In this document: piece by piece, positions 23,442-30,343 of the stretch
Numbering within the stretch: position 1 is the first letter of the stretch
Layout of the letters: the number at the start of each line of letters is the position of its first letter
From: SIG701 sp045539595
GTDB taxonomy: Bacteria > Bacillota > Clostridia > Oscillospirales > CAG-272
DNA: 30,343 bases
Direction of reading: 5' to 3'
Assembly (NCBI GenBank): GCA_045539595.1
Contig: JAZQFQ010000106.1
Location: 1 to 30,343, forward strand
Program-made: the position numbers and the translations under genes
The notes under the pieces: model-generated
Databases searched by the model: none
What the model saw: only the letters and a program-made list of their open reading frames with translations
Told to the model about the DNA's origin: nothing

Positions 23442-26400
23442 TTTCGGTCAACCTCCTTTTTCAAAGCAAATTTTTCAACGGATTCCCAAAGCACATCCCA
23501 AAGGAAGGAACGTTTATTGAGTGCCACAACGTATTTGACCGCCGTGGCAGGTTTGCAGATGCCCTTGACAAGCTCCAAGCACTTCTTGGCAACCGCCTCA
23601 CGGTAGTTTGTGCCGGATAACTTATCCGTATAGGCTTTAAGCAGAGCCGTCATTTCGGGAGAATCGCCCTCATAATGCAGCCTTGCGCGGTTCTGCTGAA
23701 TGTTATCGTTGTCGGTATCCATGATCAGATCTCCGAGCAAACGGTAACCGCCGCAACGGAAATCCGAGAACAGATCGTAATACTCGGTAAATTCCTCCTC
23801 GGGCAGATACTTGCAGAGGAACAACGTTCTCTGATCCTCGGTCATAAAGTGCCACTTCTCCTCGCGTATCGCACGTCGGATCTCACTCACACGGTCAGCA
23901 GGAAGATTGACAAACAGAGCGTAAAGCTCGTCGGCATCGTAGGTATTTTCCTCGTCACGCATAAACAGGACGCGGTTAATGCCTTTTTTCTTTGCCTTGG
24001 CGTTCGGGAGGTGCTGACTTGCGCGGATGCGCTTCAGACAGCTCTCATACGTTCCCACAAGTGCCTTGATACGTTCAAGAATATCGGGATCAAGTTTTTT
24101 CTCCCACCCCTGCTCGGTAGCAAAGGTGAAAAGCTCGGATGCTTTTGCGGGCTTGCGCTTTGCCTTGGGAGTGTTCTTTTTGAGCATCTGCGCGTAATAC
24201 GGCAGCTTCTCCAAATTGGAGCTGACACCCTGCCAATCGGTCGAGCCGAAATATTCCTTGAATTGCTCGTCAAAGGTAGGCTCATACCACGGACGGCGCT
24301 CCTCGGAGCTTTCAAGAATGGTCTTGTATTTTAGGAAACTGCTACGCTTGACCTTCTTGCCGCCAAGATAAGCGGACAGATCGGGTTTGATACCGCTTTT
24401 TGCGGAGTCGATCTCAAGTCCCGTAAGGATGGCAAGCGTTTCTGTCTCTTGTCTGCATTTCTCCTTGGTCTCGGAGTCGATATTCTCATCGTAAGCGATG
24501 ATACTGCGGTCAAGTGCCGCGTTGGATATCTGACCGACGCGGGAAGAAAAGGTGTTGCGGATCGCCTCAAAGCGAGCGTACCAATCGTGCGCGTTATGTA
24601 TCAGCGGATCAGCAGAGGGTATCTGCAAAAGCGGAAGCGCCATTTGATTGCTGATGGCATAGTCTGCACCTGCATAGTTTTGCATCACGCAATCGTTCAG
24701 TATCGGCTCGGCTATGGTCTTTATCATATCGCCGTCGTAGTCCGCACCGCCAAGGCGTTCGGCAATGAGCGCTGTGGGAGATACCATTACTACGTCGGTC
24801 AAGTGAGAAAGGTATATGTCACGTAAGCTGTGTTCCGCTTCTTCTGCAGCTTCTGCCAACACCTCCTCGTTCCGCGCAATATGCGGATTGCGGAGCAAGG
24901 TGTATCTTTCTTGGGTATCGTATGCGGCGCCCGGCGCGTAGATCTCCGAATCTTTGAGAACGCTATTCAGAAGTGACATCTGTAAGCGGTATGCTTTCTC
25001 ACTTACACTTGCATAAGGCTGAATGAGATAATACAGAAAGGAAATAAGGTCAGCCGAGAGGAAACGGTTATCTCCGGCAATCAAAAGCTTGCCGACGGCA
25101 TAGTTTTTCAGAACCTTTTCCGCAAGAGCATCAAGCTCGTTCTCATAGTAGGATTCGTTTATGAATAAAGGGTTGATATAAAGCAGGTCTGCGAGCTTGC
25201 TTTCCTTTTTCTTTTTGGTGGCAAACCAATAATCCTCATGCTCACGGAACATCTCACGGCGATAGTCCTCGTTTGCGATCAGATCATAGTACCTCTGCTC
25301 GGTTGCCTTTGTCAGCCAATTACGTTCTTCCTCCTCGGGGCTATGCTCCCAACCGAGAGGCAGATCATCGGGACGGAACAGCTCGGCTTTCATAGAAACG
25401 GTGTTAAGGAACTGATAGTTCAGCTCGGTCACTTCTTCGGGTTCAGCCTTGCTGATACCCGTCACGTAGAGCGCGTGACGGTACATTTCACACACGCGGA
25501 TATATTTGAACCAATGGTAACCGCTTTCCTCAAGCCATCCAAAGCCCTTCAGTTGGCTCTTGGTCAATATCAGATTGATCTCGCTGACAGGATGGGGATT
25601 ACCCCAAATGTCCTTGATCATCGTGATGCCAACGCTTGTGAGCAGCCTGCGGAAGTCCACTTCGTGAACCATACCCTTGATATAGGGCATACGAATTTGG
25701 AAGGAGTGATGCTCGTGGTGCTTGGAAAGGGTTTTGTCTATCTGCTCCGAAAACTCTTTGGAGATAAGTCCTTCACCGTCAAAGAGCGTGACCTTGATAT
25801 CGGTCTTGGCTTCGACACGCTCGTATTTGCGGACGTTGCCTTCGCCCGTGGCATCCTCCACGGTGATAACGTTCACCCCTCTGACAACTTCCTTGGGGTT
25901 ATCAATAACAACGATACTGTGGTTGCGCCAAAGGTTCGGTGCTTCAATTCTCGTTCCGCTTGAAAACATCAGACCGTTGTAAGCATAGAGCTTGGAGAGC
26001 TGACAATCTCCGATCTTCATATCAAGAGTCATACGTGAATGAACCTTGCCGTATACGTCCGCGCGGATAAAGGCAAGGCGAGCGTTACGGCTCATACTTG
26101 CCGAGCGTTCAAAGGCGAAATACTGTGCCTCACCGTTGCCGAAGTCAAGGAAGATACCTTCGGGGCGGAACATACTCTCCGCCTTCTTCTGCCTTGTGGC
26201 AATCCTCGGGTTGCTGTCGCTTCGGTCAAAGATGCCCTTGAAGTCAACGTAGAAGATGACGTCGGAAAGGTCATCAAGCACGGTATCAAGAGCCGAGTGC
26301 TTGTAATCATCACCCTTGACAGCGCACATGGCTTGGAAGAAGATCGCGTTGTCCTCTTGGTAGGTCTCGCCTTGCCTTACAATGGTACTCTCTGTCTCTC

Positions 26401-26509
26401 GCTTGTTCAGATGGTAATGATAGCGGTCGGGATCTGCGTTATATCCTTTGGCGTAGGCGATCAATGCCTGCGCGGATATGGTATGTATTTTATAACGGAT
26501 ATGGGACAT
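23438..26509 (-). CDS. Two-barrel RNA polymerase related to eukaryotic RNA-dependent RNA polymerases
   Basis: 1023 residues. Features of the cellular RdRP family (QDE-1/RDR type) appear in the right order: first-barrel motif FDGEGLIS (about 243-250) followed by FQIRMPYIKG (270-279), where RDRs have FQIR..G.KG; LLRNPHI near 538-544, where RDRs have RNP(C)L; then VSPTALIAERLGGADYDGD, with the catalytic DxDGD as Asp590, Asp592, Asp594; then VGQISNAALD (658-667) and IDSAKSG (700-706), equal to the RDR I.N...D and DF.KTG positions. RNAP beta' has the related NADFDGD. Distant bacterial and phage relatives exist (YonO-type). Template and product here are unknown. AGGAGG precedes the ATG. Confidence 0.85.
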   Translation of the reverse strand: MSHIRYKIHTISAQALIAYAKGYNADPDRYHYHLNKRETESTIVRQGETYQEDNAIFFQAMCAVKGDDYKHSALDTVLDDLSDVIFYVDFKGIFDRSDSNPRIATRQKKAESMFRPEGIFLDFGNGEAQYFAFERSASMSRNARLAFIRADVYGKVHSRMTLDMKIGDCQLSKLYAYNGLMFSSGTRIEAPNLWRNHSIVVIDNPKEVVRGVNVITVEDATGEGNVRKYERVEAKTDIKVTLFDGEGLISKEFSEQIDKTLSKHHEHHSFQIRMPYIKGMVHEVDFRRLLTSVGITMIKDIWGNPHPVSEINLILTKSQLKGFGWLEESGYHWFKYIRVCEMYRHALYVTGISKAEPEEVTELNYQFLNTVSMKAELFRPDDLPLGWEHSPEEEERNWLTKATEQRYYDLIANEDYRREMFREHEDYWFATKKKKESKLADLLYINPLFINESYYENELDALAEKVLKNYAVGKLLIAGDNRFLSADLISFLYYLIQPYASVSEKAYRLQMSLLNSVLKDSEIYAPGAAYDTQERYTLLRNPHIARNEEVLAEAAEEAEHSLRDIYLSHLTDVVMVSPTALIAERLGGADYDGDMIKTIAEPILNDCVMQNYAGADYAISNQMALPLLQIPSADPLIHNAHDWYARFEAIRNTFSSRVGQISNAALDRSIIAYDENIDSETKEKCRQETETLAILTGLEIDSAKSGIKPDLSAYLGGKKVKRSSFLKYKTILESSEERRPWYEPTFDEQFKEYFGSTDWQGVSSNLEKLPYYAQMLKKNTPKAKRKPAKASELFTFATEQGWEKKLDPDILERIKALVGTYESCLKRIRASQHLPNAKAKKKGINRVLFMRDEENTYDADELYALFVNLPADRVSEIRRAIREEKWHFMTEDQRTLFLCKYLPEEEFTEYYDLFSDFRCGGYRLLGDLIMDTDNDNIQQNRARLHYEGDSPEMTALLKAYTDKLSGTNYREAVAKKCLELVKGICKPATAVKYVVALNKRSFLWDVLWESVEKFALKKEVDRK

Positions 26510-26541
26510 TGTTTCGCCTCCTGTTCGTAATCGTTACTAAC

Positions 26542-26570
26542 ATTATACCATATTTTTGTGAATTTTTCAA
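26542..26570 (-). promoter_or_regulatory. Promoter of the polymerase operon
   Basis: Minus strand TTGAAA (26570-26565), 17-bp spacer, TATAAT (26547-26542), 33 bases before the polymerase start. It is among the best vegetative promoters in the window, so the polymerase is probably expressed in growing cells. Confidence 0.88.
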
Positions 26571-26583
26571 TAGGTGCAGTAAA

Positions 26584-26796
26584 ATGAATACTGCTCCCAT
26601 AATCCTGCCTGATGTACGCCCTTTTCGGCGTTTCACGGGTGGGTGGTACGTTTACCCTCGGAAGGTTTTTTCGAGCCTTAAAAGCCAAAGAAAGCCCTTA
26701 TATAACGGGCAAAATACACCCTATATACGCCCCTAAATGTCTACACCGAGGGGTGAAAAGATAGTGAGTGGTAATATGAATACTACTCCCATAATC
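26584..26796. repeat. Pair of 21-bp direct repeats in the divergent control region
   Basis: Copies at 26584-26604 and 26776-26796 share ATGAATACT, then G or A, then CTCCCATAATC: one mismatch in 21. They lie 192 bp apart between the polymerase and DUF927-like genes. The DNA between (about 170 bp) has no convincing reading frame. It contains short GGGTGG/TACCC and CCCC/GGGG self-complementary pieces. It could be a replication or regulator-binding region. Confidence 0.75.
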
Positions 26797-26817
26797 TTAA
26801 AATCGGCAACCGCAGAC

Positions 26818-26848
26818 AAGCCCTCCGAAGCAAATCGGGGAGCTTTTT
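26818..26848 (+). terminator. Leader terminator before the DUF927-like gene
   Basis: AAGCCCTCCGA (26818-26828) pairs with TCGGGGAGCTT (26835-26845), 11 positions with one C-A mismatch and one G-T pair, followed by TTTTT. It ends 45 bases before the gene start. It is either an attenuator or the end of a short leader RNA. Confidence 0.6.
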
Positions 26849-26893
26849 CTGTTTGCAAATAAATTTACGCCATAAGGCAGAAAGGAGATTCCA

Positions 26894-28684
26894 ATGAGTG
26901 AATCTACGAACAAAACCCCGTCCGCGTTGTCGGACACACAAGACGTCTATTCATCGCCTTATGAAGAGGTGAACGGATGTCTTTGTAAGGTGCATATCAC
27001 GAAGCAAGGTAATTTCTACGTAAGACTTTGTAATTTCGCACCCAAGATCGTCAGCGAGTTGACCATTGATGATGGCACGGAGCTGACACGCAAATACCGC
27101 ATCGGAGGTGTGGACGAATACGGTCGTCCGCTTCTCGAATTCGAGATCGATGCCACCGAGCTTGAAAAGATGGATTGGCTTCACAACCATCTCGATGCCT
27201 CCCTCGATCTTGAGATCATCCCGCAGGTGGAAAAGCACGTGCGCCACGCGATGAAAAGCACGGCAAGGTTTGCCACCAAGAAATCCATCTTCACCTTTAC
27301 AGGGTGGAAGCAGGTGGATGGCAAGTGGGAATATCTGATGCCCGGCGTCGGAGCTTACGACGTTCAGCTTCAAGGAAAGCAGAAGCGTTACTTCCTTGAT
27401 GCCGACGTCAAGGATTTCGATTACGCCGAGCTTGCAGGGTTCTTCCGTCTTGACCTTATCCCGATGGAGATCACCTATCCTTGCCTCGCGCTTGTGTTCC
27501 TCTCTCCGCTGAATGAATTTCTCCGTCAGATCGGACACGAGCCGAAATTCATTCTCACCCTGCTCGGAAGAACGGGCAGTATGAAAAGCACGGTCGCCGC
27601 GCTGATGACATCCTTCTTCGGCAGCTTCTCCGCAACCGACCTTCCGATGAGCTTCCGTGATACCGCCAACAGCATCACACACAGTGCCTTCTCGCTCAAG
27701 GATGTTCTGACCTGCGTGGATGACTACCACCCCACAGGCAGAAAGGAAAGCGAGAGTATGAAAGCCATTATGCAGACGGTGGCAAGAGGTTACGGTGACA
27801 GAGCCGCCCGCAATCGTCTGACTCCCGAGATCACCTTGCGTGAGGCTCGTCCTCCGCAAGGCAACGTTATCGTGACGGCAGAGTTCGCTCCCGACATTGG
27901 AGAGAGTGGAACGGCTCGTCTTTTCTGCATTGAGATGAAGCCCGGTCAGATCGATCTCCCTCACCTCACAGAGCTTCAAGAGAGAGCCGCCAAAGGTCAG
28001 CTCACGCATATGATGTACGCCTACACCGAGTGGCTGAAGGAAACCTATCTGTGTGACGATGACCGATACGCGAGATTCCTTGAAATGCTTGCAGAGGAAT
28101 ATCAGAACGAGCGAGCTTGTTGGAGAGCGACCCTGCGAGAGAACAAGGTCAAGTTCCACGACCGTATCCCCGACACCTTGGCTTGCCTTCAGCTCGGATT
28201 TAATTATGTGATGGGCTTCATGCTCCATTCGGGTGTGCTGATGCAGAAGGATATTGATGAGATCGCCCCGCGCTTCAGCTCGATCATGCTCGCTCACGCA
28301 GCCAACCAATCCAAGGCAGTTGAACAGGACAGGCCTACCCACATCTTTATCCGCAAGCTCTTGGCGATGCTGGATTGCGGACAAGTCTGTGTTGTCCCTG
28401 CAAGTGATTGTGACGGACTCCTTCCTTCAGGCTGTCTCGGATATGAGGACGAGGAACATTATTACCTTTTCTTTGAGTCAACACAGAGAGCCGTCAAGAA
28501 ATTCTGTGATGACCAAGGAGAAGGCTTTTCTATCTCCACCAAGGCGCTTGGCAAGGCTCTTGCTGATGAGGGCTTCATCAATACCGACACGGGCGAGAAC
28601 ACGCGCACGATGAGGTTCGGGAGCAAGACCAAGCGCGTCCTTCTTCTGCGGAAGGATATGGTGGAAAAAATTATGGGTATATGA
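26894..28684 (+). CDS. DUF927-like P-loop ATPase, probable replication helicase
   Basis: 596 residues. The central part has a P-loop LLGRTGSMKST (about 223-233), a Walker B-like CVDDYHP (about 274-280), and NVIVTAEFAPDIGESGTARLF, which resembles a sensor-1/arginine-finger stretch. This order (GxxGSxKST, DDxH, TxE) is that of DUF927 and related superfamily 3-like helicases on Clostridial integrative elements, where they are presumed to help replicate the excised element. The N-terminal 150 residues look like a separate beta-rich domain. The C-terminal 110 residues (after about 480) may be a DNA-binding wing (FSISTKALGKALADEGF). AAAGGAG precedes the ATG. Confidence 0.72.
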   Translation: MSESTNKTPSALSDTQDVYSSPYEEVNGCLCKVHITKQGNFYVRLCNFAPKIVSELTIDDGTELTRKYRIGGVDEYGRPLLEFEIDATELEKMDWLHNHLDASLDLEIIPQVEKHVRHAMKSTARFATKKSIFTFTGWKQVDGKWEYLMPGVGAYDVQLQGKQKRYFLDADVKDFDYAELAGFFRLDLIPMEITYPCLALVFLSPLNEFLRQIGHEPKFILTLLGRTGSMKSTVAALMTSFFGSFSATDLPMSFRDTANSITHSAFSLKDVLTCVDDYHPTGRKESESMKAIMQTVARGYGDRAARNRLTPEITLREARPPQGNVIVTAEFAPDIGESGTARLFCIEMKPGQIDLPHLTELQERAAKGQLTHMMYAYTEWLKETYLCDDDRYARFLEMLAEEYQNERACWRATLRENKVKFHDRIPDTLACLQLGFNYVMGFMLHSGVLMQKDIDEIAPRFSSIMLAHAANQSKAVEQDRPTHIFIRKLLAMLDCGQVCVVPASDCDGLLPSGCLGYEDEEHYYLFFESTQRAVKKFCDDQGEGFSISTKALGKALADEGFINTDTGENTRTMRFGSKTKRVLLLRKDMVEKIMGI

Positions 28685-28699
28685 TGGAAATGGCGTTAT

Positions 28700-28757
28700 G
28701 GCGTAACAGATGGTATGAGCTTGGCGAGGGAGCTTGTATCGGATGTTACGCCTTTTT
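28700..28757 (+). terminator. Terminator after the DUF927-like gene
   Basis: GGCGTAACA (28700-28708) pairs exactly with TGTTACGCC (28744-28752), followed by TTTTT. The loop is long (35 bases). Confidence 0.75.
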
Positions 28758-28796
28758 CATTATACCCCTGTCTGTATTTTTTAAGAAAGGAGATGC

Positions 28797-28949
28797 ACGG
28801 ATATAAAGAAAAAAGTAGACGAGTGGCAGTTCTTCCGAAAGCCTTCGGGACACGTTGCCTACAACAATAAGTGCCTACACTGCAAGCGCAAGTGTAAGCA
28901 AAGCTACCGCGTGGATATTCTTCGTTGTCTGCTATTTGATAAACGATGA
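28797..28949 (+). CDS. Small Cys-rich protein, non-ATG start
   Basis: About 50 codons reading DIKKKVDEWQFFRKPSGHVA, then YNNKCLHCKRKCKQSYRVDI, ending RCLLFDKR. The pattern C-x2-C-x3-C with a fourth Cys 11 residues later looks like a small zinc-binding unit. Similar small proteins (F.R.PSG.VAYN..C..C...CKQS) recur just upstream of mobilization genes in Clostridial elements. An AAAGGAG sits at 28786-28792, but no ATG, GTG or TTG is in frame: the candidates are ACG (28797) and ATA (28803). Either a rare start is used or the gene has lost its start. The function is unknown. Confidence 0.5.
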   Translation, partial: TDIKKKVDEWQFFRKPSGHVAYNNKCLHCKRKCKQSYRVDILRCLLFDKR

Positions 28950-28967
28950 GTACACAGTAGAACTCCC

Positions 28968-29070
28968 GCTGAAGCGGGGCAAGCAGAGGGTTTGGGTTCC
29001 CACCGCCAAAGGCGGCGCATCCCCAACCCCACGCTTGTCGGGGGCGAAGCCCCCAAACCCCCACTTCAGC
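28968..29070 (+). other. Candidate origin of transfer (oriT)
   Basis: A nested set of inverted repeats just upstream of mobC: outer arms GCTGAAG (28968-28974) and CTTCAGC (29064-29070); GGGTTTGGG (28988-28996) with CCCAAACCC (29052-29060); and two compact hairpins, CCGCC-AAA-GGCGG (29003-29015) and GGGGGC-GAA-GCCCCC (29040-29054). The position ahead of the MobC and relaxase genes is where MOBP oriTs usually lie. The nick site cannot be identified by eye. Confidence 0.65.
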
Positions 29071-29160
29071 ACAGCGCAAATATTAAAGAATGTGAGGTAA
29101 ATTATTATCGAAAACACAAAAGAAAAATCTGATTCCGGTGGTCGTGTCAGAGATAAAAAG

Positions 29161-29511
29161 ATGTCCTTTTGGGTGAGTGAAGCCGAGCAGAAAAAGATAA
29201 AAAAGCTCGTTGCAAAGACGGGTTTATCTCAAAGAGAATATCTTTTGAGCGCCGCACTTGGCAGGACGATATACCAAGTTGAGGAGCTGAAGCCAACGCT
29301 TTTTGAGTTAAAAGCCATCGGCAGAAACGTCAATCAGCTCACGATGCTCGCCCATCAAGGTCGAGTCACGACCGTAAATTTGACCGAAGCAACGAGTGCT
29401 TTGGAAAGAAATTACGCCGCAATAAACGGTCTGTATGATGCGCTCGACGGTACAGTTGCAAGCGGAAATGTTGAGCCGAGCGACGAGGTAATCGACGATG
29501 GCGACGTGTAA
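29161..29511 (+). CDS. MobC-like relaxosome accessory protein
   Basis: At least 116 residues. The N-terminus is ribbon-helix-helix-like (MSFWVSEAEQKKIKKLVAKTGLSQREYLLSAAL), followed by LKAIGRNVNQLTMLAHQG, the segment typical of MobC-type proteins that help the relaxase open oriT. The ATG at 29161 is the only standard start, but the frame is open back to 29101 with a good basic N-terminal extension (ENTKEKSDSGGRVRDKK). A GAGGT sits at 29094-29098, so the real start is probably ATT (29104) or ATC (29107). It overlaps the relaxase gene by 14 bases. Confidence 0.8.
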   Translation: MSFWVSEAEQKKIKKLVAKTGLSQREYLLSAALGRTIYQVEELKPTLFELKAIGRNVNQLTMLAHQGRVTTVNLTEATSALERNYAAINGLYDALDGTVASGNVEPSDEVIDDGDV

Positions 29512-30343
29512 TTATATCAAGGCGAAGAAGCAAAATCAGAGCGCGATGAGGGCGGTCATCCGTTACGTTTCGCAAGATGCAAAGACTCTTGACGAGGACG
29601 GACACCGCTATCTGTCGGGGATCAATTGCATAGGTGCTGCCGCTTATGATGAATTTATGGCAACCAAAAATCTCTACGGCAAGCGAAGCGGCGTGTACTA
29701 TTATCATTACGAACAGTCCTTCGCGCCCGGAGAGATCGAGGATTATGACACCGCACACAAGATCGGTTTGCGGCTTGCCGAGGAAATGTTTCCCGGCTTT
29801 GAGGTGCTTGTCGGCACACACCTTGACGCTCACGACGATGACGGTCGGCAGAGAGTCCACAATCATTTTGTCATCAACAGCGTAAGCTACGCAAGCGGCA
29901 TGAAGCTCGATTACGGCCCGTATACAATTGAAAAGATGCGCCGTATCAGCGACCGCTTATGTGAGGAACACGCGCTCTCTGTGCTTCCCGAATTCAAGCA
30001 GACCTTTGATGGGAAATCTATTTCGACAAGAGAGTACCGAGCCGCACTCAAGGGTGACAGTTGGAAGTTCAAAGCCATCTTTACAATTGAAAATGCGATG
30101 ACGCGAGCGGCAAGTAAAGAGGATTTCATAGCGATTATGGAGTCCGAGGGCTATTCGGTTACGTGGACGGATAGCCGAAAATATATCACCTACACCTGCC
30201 CGAACGGTATGAAGGTGAGGGATAACAAGCTCCACGAATCAAAATTTCTAAAGGAGAATATGCAGTATGAATTTGCAATCAGACAACAAACAATCAACCC
30301 CTTCGGCTCTTTCGAAGCTGAAGCAGAACACGGCACAGGCGAT
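29498..30343 (+). CDS. Relaxase, MOBP-type mobilization nuclease (3' end outside window)
   Basis: 282 residues seen, start MATCNYIKAKKQNQSAMRAV. Conserved parts of the relaxase/mobilization nuclease family: RYVSQDAKT near residues 24-32 (the Tyr is a candidate for the DNA-attacking residue), AEEMFPGFEVLVGTHLDAH and the metal-binding HNHFVINSVSY (His triad with the upstream His). It nicks oriT and pilots the strand during conjugation. DGKSISTREYRAAL and the later YSVTWTDSRKYITYTCPNGMKVRDNKL match the second domain of these Clostridial relaxases. The frame runs open to the last base. The start overlaps mobC, indicating coupled translation. Confidence 0.9.
   Translation, partial: MATCNYIKAKKQNQSAMRAVIRYVSQDAKTLDEDGHRYLSGINCIGAAAYDEFMATKNLYGKRSGVYYYHYEQSFAPGEIEDYDTAHKIGLRLAEEMFPGFEVLVGTHLDAHDDDGRQRVHNHFVINSVSYASGMKLDYGPYTIEKMRRISDRLCEEHALSVLPEFKQTFDGKSISTREYRAALKGDSWKFKAIFTIENAMTRAASKEDFIAIMESEGYSVTWTDSRKYITYTCPNGMKVRDNKLHESKFLKENMQYEFAIRQQTINPFGSFEAEAEHGTGD

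Larger units (their letters stand above)
6519..30343. mobile_element. Integrated conjugative or mobilizable element, left part (right end not in window)
   Basis: The left boundary is inferred from the abrupt loss of SASP homology at about 6518. Contents seen: tnpV, a toxin-antitoxin pair, recombinase fragments, a large cargo block, a DUF927-like ATPase, a MobC-like protein and a relaxase with an oriT-like region. The integrase that moved the element is not present intact, so it is either beyond the right end or lost. No direct repeat marking attL and attR can be tested because the right end is missing. Composition changes inside the region (8640-22580 is AT-richer) suggest nested acquisition. 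Confidence 0.7.

Noticed and set aside
22653..25963. Several 120-240 codon plus-strand frames opposite the polymerase and its partner
   Set aside because: The minus strand has catalytic motifs, a promoter and coupled ribosome binding sites. The plus frames have unnatural composition.
26951..28384. 477-codon open frame on the minus strand opposite the DUF927-like ATPase
   Set aside because: The plus strand has a Walker A and B, a ribosome binding site and normal composition; the minus reading has no motif and no ribosome binding site.
28855..29100. 81-codon frame through the oriT region
   Set aside because: The Pro/Lys-rich translation runs through hairpin DNA and has no ribosome binding site; it is a by-product of the GC-rich inverted repeats.
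1..30343. CRISPR array, reverse transcriptase, Argonaute, tRNA or rRNA genes
   Set aside because: No regularly spaced repeats, no YADD motif, no PIWI-like protein and no tRNA cloverleaf were seen. The polymerase therefore cannot be tied to a known RNA-guided system from this window.

Overview
The window looks like a chromosome of an anaerobic, spore-forming Firmicute (class Clostridia, perhaps near the Oscillospiraceae or Ruminococcaceae) interrupted by a mobile element. The evidence is strong AGGAGG ribosome binding sites, an alpha/beta-type small acid-soluble spore protein (SASP) gene, a queT gene with a preQ1 riboswitch, and promoters close to TTGACA-17-TATAAT. I cannot name a genus from sequence alone.

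Layout. (A) 1-6230, chromosomal backbone: the 5' part of a metY-type O-acetylhomoserine sulfhydrylase (minus strand); a sugar ABC importer operon (two permeases and a binding protein, no ATPase); a lipoprotein; a free methionine-(R)-sulfoxide reductase; and queT behind a well-formed preQ1-I riboswitch. (B) 6363-6617: a SASP gene whose 3' end is replaced after about codon 51. This marks the left boundary of the element. (C) about 6520-8640, left part of the element: tnpV, a Phd/YefM-ParE toxin-antitoxin pair, an XRE-type regulator and two tyrosine-recombinase fragments, scrambled together. (D) about 8640-22580: an AT-richer cargo block with different codon use. It holds a response regulator/histidine kinase operon with a membrane acyltransferase, a nitroreductase and a flavodoxin. 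Divergent from it are a phosphoesterase, an anchored flavodoxin, a DUF4405 membrane protein and a TauE-like exporter, followed by a MacB-like ABC protein, a heterodimeric ABC exporter pair and a truncated sirtuin. (E) 22581-30343, core of the element: a 286-residue unknown protein translationally coupled to a 1023-residue two-barrel polymerase resembling eukaryotic cellular RNA-dependent RNA polymerases; divergently, a DUF927-like ATPase, a small Cys-rich protein, a probable oriT, a MobC-like protein and a MOBP-type relaxase that runs off the end.

How the genes work together. The cargo reads as one regulon. Three promoters carry TTGAG half-sites at 11-bp spacing, each placed exactly 15 bp (start to start) before a -10 box: the two divergent promoters between the regulator and phosphoesterase operons, and the one before the ABC operon. 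This suggests that the locally encoded OmpR-family regulator activates all three. The kinase has almost no extracellular sensor, while the MacB-like protein has a roughly 500-residue extracellular domain. This suggests envelope or antimicrobial stress sensing coupled to export and flavin redox proteins.

The most unusual item is the RdRP-like polymerase with its overlapping partner gene, driven by a near-perfect vegetative promoter in the core of a conjugative or mobilizable element. No Argonaute, Dicer, CRISPR or reverse transcriptase is present in the window, so its role is open.
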